From LD21 sp963715785 (GTDB lineage: Bacteria > Bacteroidota > Bacteroidia > Bacteroidales > VadinHA17), in the NCBI GenBank assembly GCA_963715785.1, contig OY970276.1, forward strand, positions 2,542,001-2,606,000: a stretch of 64,000 nucleotides of DNA. The letters are read 5' to 3'. Position numbers and translations under genes: made by a program. Below are positions 50,826 through 60,440 of this stretch, piece by piece. Position 1 is the stretch's first letter; each line of letters opens with the position of its first letter. The notes beneath the pieces were generated by a model. It searched no databases, was not told the DNA's origin, and saw only the letters and a list, made by a program, of their open reading frames with translations.

Positions 50826-51792
50826 AAACCCAAATACATTTTCCGTTTCTCTTTTCCGCTCCATCATGACTAATGGTAAAAAGAAAAGCGAAGATGGGTA
50901 TGAATCCATGACTATCGATGGTGCTTCAGTAGGTATTGGAAAAAGGCTGGCATGGCCCGATGACTATTTCTCTCTTTACGGGGAATTGAATTATCAGAGG
51001 TACATGCTGAACAACTATACTGTTTATGCTTTCCTATTTGACAATGGCAACTCAAACCTGTTCAGTCTTACCACAAAACTCACCAGGTTTTCAACAGGAC
51101 CTAACCTGATCTACCCTGAAAGCGGTTCATCATTTACTCTTTCTGTGCAGGCAACTCCGCCATATTCTCTTATAAGCGGGAAGAATCTAAAGGATGCTAC
51201 AGATCAGGAGAAATATAAGTGGATAGAATTCCATAAATGGACATTTAAGGCAGACTATTATTATGCCCTGAGCAAAAACGACAAACTGGTTCTTAACGCC
51301 CGTTTCAATTTTGGATATCTGGGATTTTATAACAAAGATATCGGTCCGTCACCTTTCGAGAACTTTTCAGTTGGTGGTGATGGTATGACCGGGTATAGCT
51401 TCTACGGCCGTGAGATGATAAAATTGAGAGGTTACGGATCAGGAAGCAACGGAGTGGGGGCACTTACGCCTGTTGATCCTCTTAAAGGAACACCTGCAGG
51501 AAACGTTTATTCGAAAATCACCCTGGAGCTCAGGTATCCTGTATCTCTTAATCCACAGGCAACAATTTATCTGCTCACTTTTCTGGAGTCAGGTAAAGCA
51601 TGGTACAGGCTGAGCGAATATAATCCTTTTAAAATGAACCGTGCTGCTGGTTTTGGTGTAAGAGCCAATCTTCCGATGTTTGGGCTGCTGGGAGTTGACT
51701 GGGGCTATGGCTTCGACCCTGTTCCTAATCCATCGCTCTATCCGAATGCCAATCATTCTCAGTTCCAGTTCACAATAGGTCAAGAGTTTTAA
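50767..51792 (+). CDS. bamA: BamA C-terminal beta-barrel, second fragment after the frameshift
   Basis: Remaining barrel of BamA in the +1 frame relative to 49260-50825. The ATG at 50767 is fortuitous; meaningful sequence begins about 50782 with SSYNISFVEPWLGGKNPN. Conserved features include the loop-6 region (FSVGGDGMTGYSFYGREMIKLRGYG), KITLELRYPVS, and the closing FQFTIGQEF, whose last Phe is the usual outer-membrane signal. The barrel is complete, so both fragments together make one full-length protein. A real pseudogene is unlikely because BamA is essential and no second copy is visible; a sequencing or assembly error is the favoured cause. Confidence 0.85.
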   Translation: MAGSTSSYNISFVEPWLGGKNPNTFSVSLFRSIMTNGKKKSEDGYESMTIDGASVGIGKRLAWPDDYFSLYGELNYQRYMLNNYTVYAFLFDNGNSNLFSLTTKLTRFSTGPNLIYPESGSSFTLSVQATPPYSLISGKNLKDATDQEKYKWIEFHKWTFKADYYYALSKNDKLVLNARFNFGYLGFYNKDIGPSPFENFSVGGDGMTGYSFYGREMIKLRGYGSGSNGVGALTPVDPLKGTPAGNVYSKITLELRYPVSLNPQATIYLLTFLESGKAWYRLSEYNPFKMNRAAGFGVRANLPMFGLLGVDWGYGFDPVPNPSLYPNANHSQFQFTIGQEF

Positions 51793-51814
51793 CCAAGAAT
51801 AAAATCAAAAAATT

Positions 51815-52330
51815 ATGAAAAAAATAGGTGTATTAATCGGATTAATTGTTCTGACATCTGCTATGGCGATGGCTCAGAAATATGCCTTTGTAGATTCTGA
51901 ATATATAAGGAAAAATATTCCTGCATTTACTTCCGCCCAGGATCAGCTTGATAAACTTTCAAAACAATGGGAAAAAGAAGTTTCTGATGGTTATGCGGTT
52001 GTGGAACAAATGTATAAATCGTATCAGAATGAGTCTGTTCTTCTCTCTCAGGATATGAAAACTAAAAGGGAAGAGGCAATAGTTGCCAAGGAAAAAGAGA
52101 TGAAAGACCTTCAGAATAAATATTTTGGCGTAGACGGCGATCTTTTTAAGAAAAGGGAAGAACTGGTAAAACCAATCCAGGATGAAATTATCAAAGCAAT
52201 TAAAGAGATTGCAGTTGATGGAAGTTACGCAGTAATTTTCGATACCGCTGCAGGAGGTAATATCCTGTTTGCCAACCCGAAATTTGACATCAGTGATCAG
52301 GTACTTCAAAAATTAGGTTATAAGAATTAA
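51815..52330 (+). CDS. OmpH/Skp-family periplasmic chaperone (copy 1)
   Basis: A 171-residue periplasmic chaperone for outer-membrane proteins. Signal peptide (1-20, AMAMAQ), the family start KYAFVDSEYIRKNIPAF, a long charged coiled coil (about 40-120) that forms the tentacles in Skp, and the return segment IAVDGSYAVIFDTAAGGNILFANP. It lies directly after bamA, as in many Gram-negative genomes. Confidence 0.92.
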   Translation: MKKIGVLIGLIVLTSAMAMAQKYAFVDSEYIRKNIPAFTSAQDQLDKLSKQWEKEVSDGYAVVEQMYKSYQNESVLLSQDMKTKREEAIVAKEKEMKDLQNKYFGVDGDLFKKREELVKPIQDEIIKAIKEIAVDGSYAVIFDTAAGGNILFANPKFDISDQVLQKLGYKN

Positions 52331-52335
52331 TTAAT

Positions 52336-52343
52336 TACTTTTG
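52336..52343 (+). promoter_or_regulatory. Candidate -7 element before the second OmpH gene
   Basis: TACTTTTG fits TAnnTTTG; the base run TTAG nineteen bases upstream is a poor -33. It would allow the second ompH to be transcribed apart from the cluster. Confidence 0.3.
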
Positions 52344-52371
52344 CAATAATCGTTTAATAAAATTATTTAAA

Positions 52372-52893
52372 ATGAAAAGATTTTTATCAATAGGTGTATT
52401 GATGGTGGTAGTTGCCTTGGCGGGGCGAAATGTGATGGCGCAGAACTTTAAGTTTGGGCATATAAACAGTGATGAACTAATTCAATCGATGCCGGAATAT
52501 GATTCTGCTACGGTTAAACTTGAAAAATACAGGAAAGAGCTCGTGAATGCCCTGGAATTAATGTCGGTAGAATTGAATACAAAAAATGACGCATATCAGA
52601 AAGAAAGCAAAAATCTAAGCGATATTGTTAAACAAACAAAGGAGCAGGAACTTATTGATATGAATAAAAGAATTCAGGATTTTCAGACAAATGCTCAGAC
52701 ACAACTTCAGAATAAACAGACTGAGGTTTTTCAGCCAATCTATGCCAAAGTAGATAAAGCAATAAAAGATGTTGGCAAGGAGAATGGCTTCTTTTATATA
52801 TTTGATGTAGCCAAAGGTGCACTGCTATACTTTGATGAATCAAAAAGTATAAATATTTTACCGCTTGTTAAAACAAAACTTGGGTTAAAATAA
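52372..52893 (+). CDS. OmpH/Skp-family periplasmic chaperone (copy 2)
   Basis: A 173-residue paralogue of the preceding gene: signal peptide (1-23, NVMAQ), FKFGHINSDELIQSMPEYD start, coiled-coil arms (about 45-125), and return strand KENGFFYIFDVAKGALLYFDES. The two copies share architecture but little identity beyond the core pattern, so the duplication is old. A strong terminator follows at 52914, ending the envelope cluster before murI. Confidence 0.92.
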   Translation: MKRFLSIGVLMVVVALAGRNVMAQNFKFGHINSDELIQSMPEYDSATVKLEKYRKELVNALELMSVELNTKNDAYQKESKNLSDIVKQTKEQELIDMNKRIQDFQTNAQTQLQNKQTEVFQPIYAKVDKAIKDVGKENGFFYIFDVAKGALLYFDESKSINILPLVKTKLGLK

Positions 52894-52913
52894 CATTATA
52901 ATCTGAATTCATT

Positions 52914-52947
52914 GACCATCCGCCTGACGGTGGGTGGTCTTTTTTTT
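52914..52947 (+). terminator. Intrinsic terminator of the bamA-ompH cluster
   Basis: An 11-bp stem GACCATCCGCC (52914-52924) with GGTGGGTGGTC (52929-52939), two G-T pairs, a TGAC loop and eight T residues (52940-52947). Confidence 0.85.
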
Positions 52948-52961
52948 AAGATCCCTGTAAA

Positions 52962-53762
52962 GTGAAAGAACAACCAATCGGACTTTTTGATTCAGGTGTT
53001 GGAGGACTGACAGTTGCTCACGCAATTAAACAGATTCTGCCCGGTGAAAGCCTGATCTATTTCGGAGATACAGCTCATCTTCCATATGGAGACAAATCTG
53101 CTGAATCAATCAAATATTATTCTCGTCGTATAACAGAGTTCCTGCTTGAACATAATTCAAAAGTGGTATTAATTGCCTGCAACTCTGCTTCAGCTTCGGC
53201 ATTTGATTTCCTGAAAAAGGAGTTTGAGGATAAAACTATACTCATTGATGTCATCGACCCCGTTGTTAACTATTTAAAGACGAGGAGCTTCAGCAAAATT
53301 GGAGTCATTGGTACCAAACGGACAATAAGCTCCGGGACATATGAGAAGAAAATAAAGGAAATGTCGCCCGATACCAATGTTATCTCTTTGGCTACACCAT
53401 TACTGGTTCCAATGATTGAAGAGGGATTTATCTTCGATGATATAAGCAATGCGATAATTCGTACTTATCTGTCTAATGAGTCGCTGGCCGGAATACAGGG
53501 ATTGATACTCGGTTGTACGCACTATCCGATTATTAAAAACCAGATCAGTAAGTTCTTTAATTTTAATGTGGAAGTCATTGATTCAGCCAGAATTGTTTCA
53601 ATGATCCTCCGCGATGTGCTGGAGAAAAATCACCTTCTGAATGATACCGGAAAGGTAAAAGACCAGTTTTTCATATCAGATTATACTACCTATTTTGAAA
53701 AAATTGCCAGAATGTTTTTTGAAGGTGAGATAAACCTGAAGAAGGCAGACATCTGGAATTGA
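52962..53762 (+). CDS. murI: Glutamate racemase
   Basis: Provides D-glutamate for peptidoglycan. Starts at GTG 52962; the protein (266 residues) shows IGLFDSGVGGLTV, YFGDTAHLPYG, the two catalytic cysteines Cys73 in IACNSASA and Cys185 in LGCTHYP, and the downstream VIDSA. All residues expected for an active racemase are present. It follows the cluster terminator, so it may have its own promoter or depend on read-through. Confidence 0.94.
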   Translation: MKEQPIGLFDSGVGGLTVAHAIKQILPGESLIYFGDTAHLPYGDKSAESIKYYSRRITEFLLEHNSKVVLIACNSASASAFDFLKKEFEDKTILIDVIDPVVNYLKTRSFSKIGVIGTKRTISSGTYEKKIKEMSPDTNVISLATPLLVPMIEEGFIFDDISNAIIRTYLSNESLAGIQGLILGCTHYPIIKNQISKFFNFNVEVIDSARIVSMILRDVLEKNHLLNDTGKVKDQFFISDYTTYFEKIARMFFEGEINLKKADIWN

Positions 53763-53812
53763 AATTCCCGTCCGGGCGCAAATATGATCAATATCATACT
53801 CTAAACTTCTTT

Positions 53813-53848
53813 TTTGTACGAATTTCAATGTTTTAAAAGTTAATTTTG
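53813..53848 (+). promoter_or_regulatory. Candidate promoter for korAB
   Basis: TTTG (53813-53816) and TAATTTTG (53841-53848) with a 24-base spacer, longer than the usual 19-21. The leader to the ATG at 53909 is about 50 bases. Confidence 0.4.
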
Positions 53849-53908
53849 TGCATCAGAAGTAGTTAGTTATGTCTTTTAATACTATACTGAATTAATACAA
53901 AAGATATC

Positions 53909-55753
53909 ATGAGTAAAAAATCAGCGGTTATCGAAAGAGAAGAAGTGGTTATCCGTTTTTCAGGTGATTCCGGTGACGGGATGCAGCTGACAGGAACTCT
54001 CTTCTCCGATACGGCAGCATTATTCGGTAACGACCTGTCCACTTTCCCTGATTATCCTGCAGAGATTCGTGCTCCGCAGGGAACAGTCGGAGGTGTTTCA
54101 GGATTTCAGGTTCATCTTGGACATTCGGAAATTAATACTCCGGGAGATTTTTCTGATGTGCTGGTAGCGATGAACCCGGCTGCAATAAAAGCAAATGCAA
54201 AAGCAATCAGGCCCGGAGGAACAATAATCTTTGATGAAGACAACTTCACTGAAAAGAATATAGAGAAAGCCGGCTACAAAAATGATCCCATAACTGAGGA
54301 AAAGCTGGAGAGCTACAATATTATTGCGGCGCCTATTTCTTCAATGGTAAAGGAGGCTTTGAAGGACTTTGGCCTTGATCCAAAATCCGTACTCAGAACA
54401 AAGAATATGTTTGCACTTGGAATGGTATACTGGCTTTTCGACAGAAAGCTCAAATATACTGAAGATTACTTTGAAAAGAAGTTCAGGAATAAGCCGGGAA
54501 TGGCCGAAGCAAACAAAGTTGCATTAAGGGCAGGTTACTATTATGCAGAAACGATAGAGGCCCTGAATCCGACATATAAAATCCTTCCGGCGGAAATTGC
54601 TAAAGGAACATATCGCAATATTAACGGAAATACGGCAACCGCCTGGGGGTTTATAGCTGCCGCCGAAAAGGCTGGACTCGAATTATTTATAGGTTCATAT
54701 CCTATTACTCCTGCCACAGGCATTCTCGAGGAGCTAGCAGCCCGTAAAGATCTGGGTGTTAAAAGTTTTCAGGCTGAGGATGAGATAGCAGGTATTTGTA
54801 CATCACTCGGCGCCAGCTTTGCAGGCAGCCTGGCAGTTACTTCTACTTCCGGTCCTGGCCTCGCTCTCAAATCTGAAGCAATAGGATTAGCTGTTATGAC
54901 CGAACTTCCGATAGTAATAGTTAATGTTCAGAGAGGCGGCCCATCTACAGGGCTGCCAACAAAAACTGAGCAGTCCGATCTCATGCAGGCCCTTTATGGA
55001 CGCAATGGGGAATGCCCTGTTGTGGTAATTGCTTCAAGCACTCCCTCTGATTGTTTCCATTTTGCATTTGAAGCTGCAAGGATTGCACTGGAGCATATGA
55101 CACCTGTCCTTCTTCTTTCAGACAGTTATCTTGCAAACGGGACAGAGCCCTGGAGAATTCCTGAGATGAAGGATCTTCCGGTAATAAAACCGCCTTTTGC
55201 TGTCAAGACAGATGCTCCCTTCATGCCATACGAACGTGATCCGGAAAAACTTGCAAGGTCATGGGCCGTGCCTGGTGTTGCAGGTCTTGAACATCGTATC
55301 GGCGGTCTTGAAAAGACAATTAAAGGAACAGTATCGTATGTTCCTGAAAATCACGAAGCTATGGTTAAGGTAAGGGCTGATAAGGTGGAGAGGGTTGCTA
55401 ATGAAATTCCTGATCTGGAGGTTTTTGGAGCGCAATCAGGCGACGTACTTGTTGTCGGATGGGGCGGTTCCTATGGATATCTTATTACCGCTGTTCGTGA
55501 ACTGCAGGATGAAGGATATAAGGTAGGCCTGGTTAATTTCAATTATATAAATCCGCTGCCGCGAAACGTAAAAGATGTCTTCAAAAGATTTAGAAAAATA
55601 GTGGTTTGCGAACTTAATATGGGACAATTTGCCGACTATCTGCGTATTAAACACCAGGAGTTCATATATGAGCAGATCAATAAGGTTCAGGGTGTACCTT
55701 TTACTGTAAACGATATAAAGGAAAAATGTATCAAAATGCTGGAGGATAAATAA
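53909..55753 (+). CDS. korA: 2-oxoacid:ferredoxin oxidoreductase, alpha subunit with fused gamma domain
   Basis: Oxidatively decarboxylates a 2-oxoacid to its CoA ester, reducing ferredoxin. The 614-residue chain fuses the gamma domain (about 10-190; IRFSGDSGDGMQLTGTLFSD, FPDYPAEIRAPQG) to the alpha/pyrimidine domain (about 245-614; SYPITPATGILEELA, AGSLAVTSTSGPG, VNVQRGGPSTGLPTKTEQSDL). It matches the KorA type used for 2-oxoglutarate. It starts a two-gene unit with korB, 1 base after its stop. Substrate (2-oxoglutarate versus another acid) is inferred from subunit layout. Confidence 0.92.
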   Translation: MSKKSAVIEREEVVIRFSGDSGDGMQLTGTLFSDTAALFGNDLSTFPDYPAEIRAPQGTVGGVSGFQVHLGHSEINTPGDFSDVLVAMNPAAIKANAKAIRPGGTIIFDEDNFTEKNIEKAGYKNDPITEEKLESYNIIAAPISSMVKEALKDFGLDPKSVLRTKNMFALGMVYWLFDRKLKYTEDYFEKKFRNKPGMAEANKVALRAGYYYAETIEALNPTYKILPAEIAKGTYRNINGNTATAWGFIAAAEKAGLELFIGSYPITPATGILEELAARKDLGVKSFQAEDEIAGICTSLGASFAGSLAVTSTSGPGLALKSEAIGLAVMTELPIVIVNVQRGGPSTGLPTKTEQSDLMQALYGRNGECPVVVIASSTPSDCFHFAFEAARIALEHMTPVLLLSDSYLANGTEPWRIPEMKDLPVIKPPFAVKTDAPFMPYERDPEKLARSWAVPGVAGLEHRIGGLEKTIKGTVSYVPENHEAMVKVRADKVERVANEIPDLEVFGAQSGDVLVVGWGGSYGYLITAVRELQDEGYKVGLVNFNYINPLPRNVKDVFKRFRKIVVCELNMGQFADYLRIKHQEFIYEQINKVQGVPFTVNDIKEKCIKMLEDK

Positions 55754-55754
55754 A

Positions 55755-56780
55755 ATGGCTGAGACAGTTGTTTATAATTACACGCCAAAAGATTTTAAAA
55801 GCGATCAGGAAGTCAGATGGTGCCCGGGCTGTGGCGATCATGCTGTTTTGAGTTCAGTTCAAAAAGCGCTCGTTGAGCTCGGTATCGCAAAAGAGAAATT
55901 TGCATTTATCTCGGGAATAGGCTGTTCCTCAAGATTTCCATATTACATGAATACTTACGGTTTCCATGGCATTCATGGACGTGCAGCAGCAATCTCATCG
56001 GGAGTAAAGACTGCTAATCCTGAATTATCCGTGTGGCAGATTACAGGCGACGGAGATGCCCTCGCTATAGGCGGCAACCATTTTATTCATGTTATACGGC
56101 GTAACGTAGATATTAATATCATACTGTTTAATAATGAGATATATGGGCTCACGAAAGGCCAGTATTCTCCTACATCAAATAAGGGGCTCGTTACAAAAAC
56201 TTCACCTTTTGGTACTGTTGAAGAACCATTTTCTGTCGGGGAACTCGTGATAGGAGCAAAAGGTAAATTCTTTGCCCGCACGATTGACACAAATGTGAAC
56301 CTGTCAACCCAGATTTATATTGAAGCTGCCAGGCATAAGGGCACGTCAGTTATTGAAGTTCTTCAGAACTGCGTGATCTTTAACGACGGGATCCACGATA
56401 CCATAGCCGAAAAGGAGGTACGCGACGACAGGACACTGATTTTGAAACATGGACAGCCAATGATCTTCGGTAAAAATAATGACAGGGGTCTGATACTTGA
56501 AGGTTGCAGGAAGCTGAAAGTTGTCAGGCTCGGGGAAAACGGCTTCACTGAAAAGAATATTCTCGTTCATGATGCACTTGAACCGAATCCTGGCATCCAG
56601 TATATGCTGGCTAATATGAGATACCCTGAATATCCGGTCGCTCTTGGAGTCATAAGATCGGTTGAGGGTGCCACCTACGAGATAGCAGTGAAAGAACAGA
56701 TTGAGGGAGTAAAAAAGACAGCGAAAATAAAATGCATGGATGACCTGTTGAAAAGCGGGTCAACATGGACCGTGAGTTAG
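55755..56780 (+). CDS. korB: 2-oxoacid:ferredoxin oxidoreductase, beta subunit
   Basis: Thiamine-diphosphate-binding subunit of the KorAB complex, 341 residues. The N-terminus has WCPGCGDHAVL (two Cys for the [4Fe-4S] cluster) and GIGCSSRFP (third Cys); the TPP/Mg motif is GDGDALAIGGNHF, with NNEIYGLTKGQ following. A short C-terminal part contains VLQNCVIFND with the likely fourth cluster Cys. It overlaps the korA end by only a one-base gap. A GC-rich hairpin (56826-56844) lies 45 bases downstream. Confidence 0.93.
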   Translation: MAETVVYNYTPKDFKSDQEVRWCPGCGDHAVLSSVQKALVELGIAKEKFAFISGIGCSSRFPYYMNTYGFHGIHGRAAAISSGVKTANPELSVWQITGDGDALAIGGNHFIHVIRRNVDINIILFNNEIYGLTKGQYSPTSNKGLVTKTSPFGTVEEPFSVGELVIGAKGKFFARTIDTNVNLSTQIYIEAARHKGTSVIEVLQNCVIFNDGIHDTIAEKEVRDDRTLILKHGQPMIFGKNNDRGLILEGCRKLKVVRLGENGFTEKNILVHDALEPNPGIQYMLANMRYPEYPVALGVIRSVEGATYEIAVKEQIEGVKKTAKIKCMDDLLKSGSTWTVS

Positions 56781-56825
56781 TTAGCAAATTAAAATATTAA
56801 TTAATTTCCCTTCTTTGGGATACCT

Positions 56826-56844
56826 GGGAGCAATAGCTGCTCCC
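56826..56844 (+). terminator. GC-rich hairpin after korB (terminator-like, no T-tract)
   Basis: GGGAGCA (56826-56832), loop ATAGC, TGCTCCC (56838-56844), extended by two more C-G pairs after one mismatch. The lack of T residues makes it a weak intrinsic terminator; it could instead stabilise the korAB transcript end. Confidence 0.4.
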
Positions 56845-56871
56845 CGGGATCTCCATATTAAGGAGTGTTTG

Positions 56872-56889
56872 GCTGACCGCCCGGTCAGC
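56872..56889. promoter_or_regulatory. Perfect inverted repeat, possible repressor operator
   Basis: GCTGACC (56872-56878), GCCC centre, GGTCAGC (56883-56889). The TGACCG..CGGTCA-style half-sites resemble TetR-family operators. It lies about 60 bases upstream of a TAATTTTG element (56947-56954) that may be the -7 of the large receiver/ATP-grasp gene. Confidence 0.35.
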
Positions 56890-56982
56890 AGATCCGTGCC
56901 AATTGACAAATAGAGATACTAACTAAGTAATCAGGAGTTATTTTACTAATTTTGAATTCTGTTTCAAACAGGTATTCTGCCG

Positions 56983-59900
56983 ATGGATGAGCTGAATCAA
57001 AATACTCCGGAATATAACCGTCTGCTTCATGATCAACGTGAACGGCTAAAGGAACTTGCGTGCATTAACCGCACAACATCCATACTGAAGGAATATAAAC
57101 CAATAGAAGAATCTCTTCAGCAAATAGTGCTTTTACTGCCCGCGGCATGGCAATACCCCGAATATACCGTTGCCCGGATCAGATATATGGGGAAAGATTT
57201 TGAGACAGTTGATTTCCGCGAGACACGCTGGAAGATGGTTCAGGAATTTACTACCGTAGATAATGAAAAAGGAACGATAGAGGTCTGCTATACTACTGAA
57301 TTCAATGCCGAGAATGAAGGGCCTTTTTTGAAAGAGGAGCGCGACCTGATTCAGAATATTGCCAGTATACTGACCGGATATATAAACAGCCATAGAGCCA
57401 GGGATATCATAAGGTTATCGCAGACAAATCAAAAGGGAGATGACGATGCAAAAGACCTCTCAAGCAGGCAGCTGCTTCAGAAATTCCTCGACCGTCATAA
57501 TGCCGAACGTGATGTCTTTCATGATCTCCAGCCATTCAAAGTAAAAGAGATTCTTCTCGTGGCAAATTTATATGATGCCTATTCAATTGAAGGAGAGGGA
57601 AGATTCTCCGATCATATGCTCGGGGAATATTATCAGCTTAGCCTGACATCTATTCCGAGAGTAACCGGAGTAAGCGGGGAGGATGAGGCGTTTGCCAGGT
57701 TAAAAGCCAGACATTATGATATGATCATAATTATGATCGGTGTTGACAAGGAGAGCCCTATGCTTCTTTGTAAAAAGATCAAGGAAAAATACCCATATAT
57801 TCCAACATTTCTCCTTCTGAACAATCCTGGTGATGTAACATTTGTTAAAAAGCAAAAAAAGGCAGGTATCCCTTTCGATAACTACTTTGTGTGGACAGGG
57901 GAGTCGAAGGTTTTTTTTGCAATGGTAAAGCTGCTTGAGGATAAGGTAAATGTCGAAAATGATACAAAAAAAGGACTTACCCGGGTTATCCTTTTAATTG
58001 AAGATTCAGCAGAATATTATTCAAGTTATCTGCCAATGCTCTATACCCTGGTGATGGAGCAGACAAGAAATCTTATTGAGGATGTATCAACCGATGAGTT
58101 ATATAAAGTATTGAAACTCAGAGCAAGGCCAAAAATCCTTCTTGCTTCCGATTATGAAGATTCGATAACCATCTATAATAAATACAAGGATAGCCTGCTG
58201 TGCGTTATATCGGATATGAGGTTTCCTAAAAATGGAAAGCTGCATGATACTGCAGGCTTCGAATTAATAAAACATATTAAGCAGGATCTTCCTAATCTTC
58301 CCTCGGTACTTCAGTCATCTGATCCCGGAAATGCCAGCTACGCCTACTCGCTGAAATCAAATTTCATTAATAAAAACTCTGAGAGCCTTCTGCAGGACCT
58401 TAAATCCTTTATCAACTATTACCTGGGGTTTGGCCATTTTGTTTACCGCGATACCAAAGGTCGTCAGATCGCTGTTGCCAAGTCGATGAAAGAGTTTGAA
58501 GCCTATCTCCAGACTGTCCCCGAAGATTCACTTGTTTACCATTCAATGAAAAATCATTTCTCGTTATGGCTTATGGCAAGAGGAGAAGTGAAAATAGCAA
58601 AAATGATTAACCCTATCGGAGTATCCGATTTCAACAGCCTGAAAGAACTGCGTGAATTCCTGATTGATATTATTCGTAAGCGCAGGCGCGAAATGAATAA
58701 GGGAAAAATCGTCAATTTTGAAGAATCTCTGGTAATTGACGAGACGAATATAGTCAGTCTTGCGGGAGGCTCGCTGGGGGGGAAAGGCCGTGGTTTGGCA
58801 TTTGTTAATACACTAATATACAGTTTTGAGCTGGGGAGGCTTCTTCCCGGCATAAACATAAAAACTCCGGTTACGGCAATTATCGGTACGGATGAGTTTG
58901 ATATGTTTATGGAGCGAAACCATCTGTGGGACAAGGTAAAGACTGAAAAAGACTATGGTGTTCTGCAGAAGTTATTTCTTGAGGGTAGCCTCAGCTATAC
59001 ACTTGAAAAAGAATTAAGGGTCTTTATTAAACTCCTGGATAAGCCTCTCGCTGTGAGATCTTCAAGTCTTTTTGAGGATTCAATGAGTCAGCCGTTTTCA
59101 GGCATTTTCGGAACATATCTCCTGCCAAACAATCATTATGAGCCAGAGATCAGGCTTAAGCAGTTAACTGAAGCAATCAAGCTGGTTTTTTCTTCAATAT
59201 ATTCAAAAAATGCAAGGACCTATTTCGAAGCTATTAATTATAAGGTTGAACAGGAGAAAATGGCAGTTGTCATACAGGAAGTCGTGGGCAACAGGTTTGA
59301 AAATGCCTTCTATCCGCATATAAGCGGCACTGCTCAGTCATTTAATTTTTATCCGGTATCGCATATGAAACCACAGGATGGATTTGCCGTTATGGCAGTC
59401 GGTTTGGGACATTATGTGGTAGAAGGCGAAAGAGCTTTCCGATTCTCACCTGTGTATCCTTCCCTTGATATAATGTCTCATAAGGATCTTTATAAAAACT
59501 CCCAGGTTAAGTTCTATGCCGTTGATATGGCAAAAAAAGAACTTAACCTGCTCGAAGGAGAAAATGCCGGACTGGTTAAACTTGATATAAGTCATGCTGA
59601 AAGACACGGAACCCTTAAACATTCGGCTTCAGTGCTGAGCCTCGATAATGATACTATAATCCCGGGGCTTGATGTTCCTGGTCCGAGGGTAGTTAATTTT
59701 GCCGATGTTTTGAAATACGACTATACACCTCTTTCATCTACCCTGAATGTTGTACTGGATGTGGTAAAGGAAGCATTCGGAACACCGGTTGAGATCGAGT
59801 TTGCTGTTGATCTTACAAAAGACAAGAAGGGTTATGCTTCATTCTACCTTCTTCAGATCAAGCCTCTTGTGGGAAGCGGAGCCGGATATTCCATTGCCCC

Positions 59901-60429
59901 TGAAAGTATTAATAATGATGATATAGTGCTTATTACAAAAAGAAGCATGGGCAATGGCGTAATAAAGGATATTACTGATTTTATATATGTTCCTCCTGAC
60001 AATTTCAATAACATGCTAACCAATGAGATGGCTGCTGAAATTGATATGATGAATGAAAAGATGCTTCAGGAAAATCGCCGTTATGTTCTGCTGGGGCCAG
60101 GCAGATGGGGTACGAGGGACAGGTTCCTGGGAATTCCTGTTGTATGGCCGCAGATATCAAATGCGAAAATAATTGTTGAGGTGGGTCTGCCTGACTTTCA
60201 TGTTGATGCGTCGCTGGGTTCCCATTTCTTTCATAACGTCACATCCATGAATGTTGGATATTTTTCAATAAATCATGGATCAGATGATGGAAGCATTATC
60301 TGGGAAAAACTTAATAATCAAATGATAATTGAACAGGGAAAATTCTTTCGTCATGTAAGGTTTGAAAAGCCTCTTCTGATAAGGATGGACGGTAAAAAGG
60401 GAATGGCTGTCATTACAATGAATAACTAA
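56983..60429 (+). CDS. GAF-like / dual receiver-like / PPDK-type ATP-grasp fusion protein (copy A)
   Basis: A 1148-residue multidomain protein. Order seen: helical and GAF-like region (about 1-145), receiver-like domain 1 (about 187-325) without a phosphoacceptor Asp (IIIMIGVDKES), receiver-like domain 2 (about 333-480) with IEDS, candidate Asp411 (VISDMRFPK) and Lys464 (FINKNS), a conserved linker (about 485-575), the PEP/pyruvate-binding ATP-grasp domain (about 590-920) with GGSLGGKGRGLAF and AVRSSSLFEDS, VEIEFAVD and LLQIKPLV, then a C-terminal module (about 925-1148) with LLGPGRWGTRDRFLG and LGSHFFHNVTS. The swivelling phosphohistidine and PEP-binding barrel of PEP synthase are absent. 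Copy B follows 11 bases later. Function unknown. Confidence 0.75.
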   Translation: MDELNQNTPEYNRLLHDQRERLKELACINRTTSILKEYKPIEESLQQIVLLLPAAWQYPEYTVARIRYMGKDFETVDFRETRWKMVQEFTTVDNEKGTIEVCYTTEFNAENEGPFLKEERDLIQNIASILTGYINSHRARDIIRLSQTNQKGDDDAKDLSSRQLLQKFLDRHNAERDVFHDLQPFKVKEILLVANLYDAYSIEGEGRFSDHMLGEYYQLSLTSIPRVTGVSGEDEAFARLKARHYDMIIIMIGVDKESPMLLCKKIKEKYPYIPTFLLLNNPGDVTFVKKQKKAGIPFDNYFVWTGESKVFFAMVKLLEDKVNVENDTKKGLTRVILLIEDSAEYYSSYLPMLYTLVMEQTRNLIEDVSTDELYKVLKLRARPKILLASDYEDSITIYNKYKDSLLCVISDMRFPKNGKLHDTAGFELIKHIKQDLPNLPSVLQSSDPGNASYAYSLKSNFINKNSESLLQDLKSFINYYLGFGHFVYRDTKGRQIAVAKSMKEFEAYLQTVPEDSLVYHSMKNHFSLWLMARGEVKIAKMINPIGVSDFNSLKELREFLIDIIRKRRREMNKGKIVNFEESLVIDETNIVSLAGGSLGGKGRGLAFVNTLIYSFELGRLLPGINIKTPVTAIIGTDEFDMFMERNHLWDKVKTEKDYGVLQKLFLEGSLSYTLEKELRVFIKLLDKPLAVRSSSLFEDSMSQPFSGIFGTYLLPNNHYEPEIRLKQLTEAIKLVFSSIYSKNARTYFEAINYKVEQEKMAVVIQEVVGNRFENAFYPHISGTAQSFNFYPVSHMKPQDGFAVMAVGLGHYVVEGERAFRFSPVYPSLDIMSHKDLYKNSQVKFYAVDMAKKELNLLEGENAGLVKLDISHAERHGTLKHSASVLSLDNDTIIPGLDVPGPRVVNFADVLKYDYTPLSSTLNVVLDVVKEAFGTPVEIEFAVDLTKDKKGYASFYLLQIKPLVGSGAGYSIAPESINNDDIVLITKRSMGNGVIKDITDFIYVPPDNFNNMLTNEMAAEIDMMNEKMLQENRRYVLLGPGRWGTRDRFLGIPVVWPQISNAKIIVEVGLPDFHVDASLGSHFFHNVTSMNVGYFSINHGSDDGSIIWEKLNNQMIIEQGKFFRHVRFEKPLLIRMDGKKGMAVITMNN

Positions 60430-60440
60430 AAAAGGAACCT

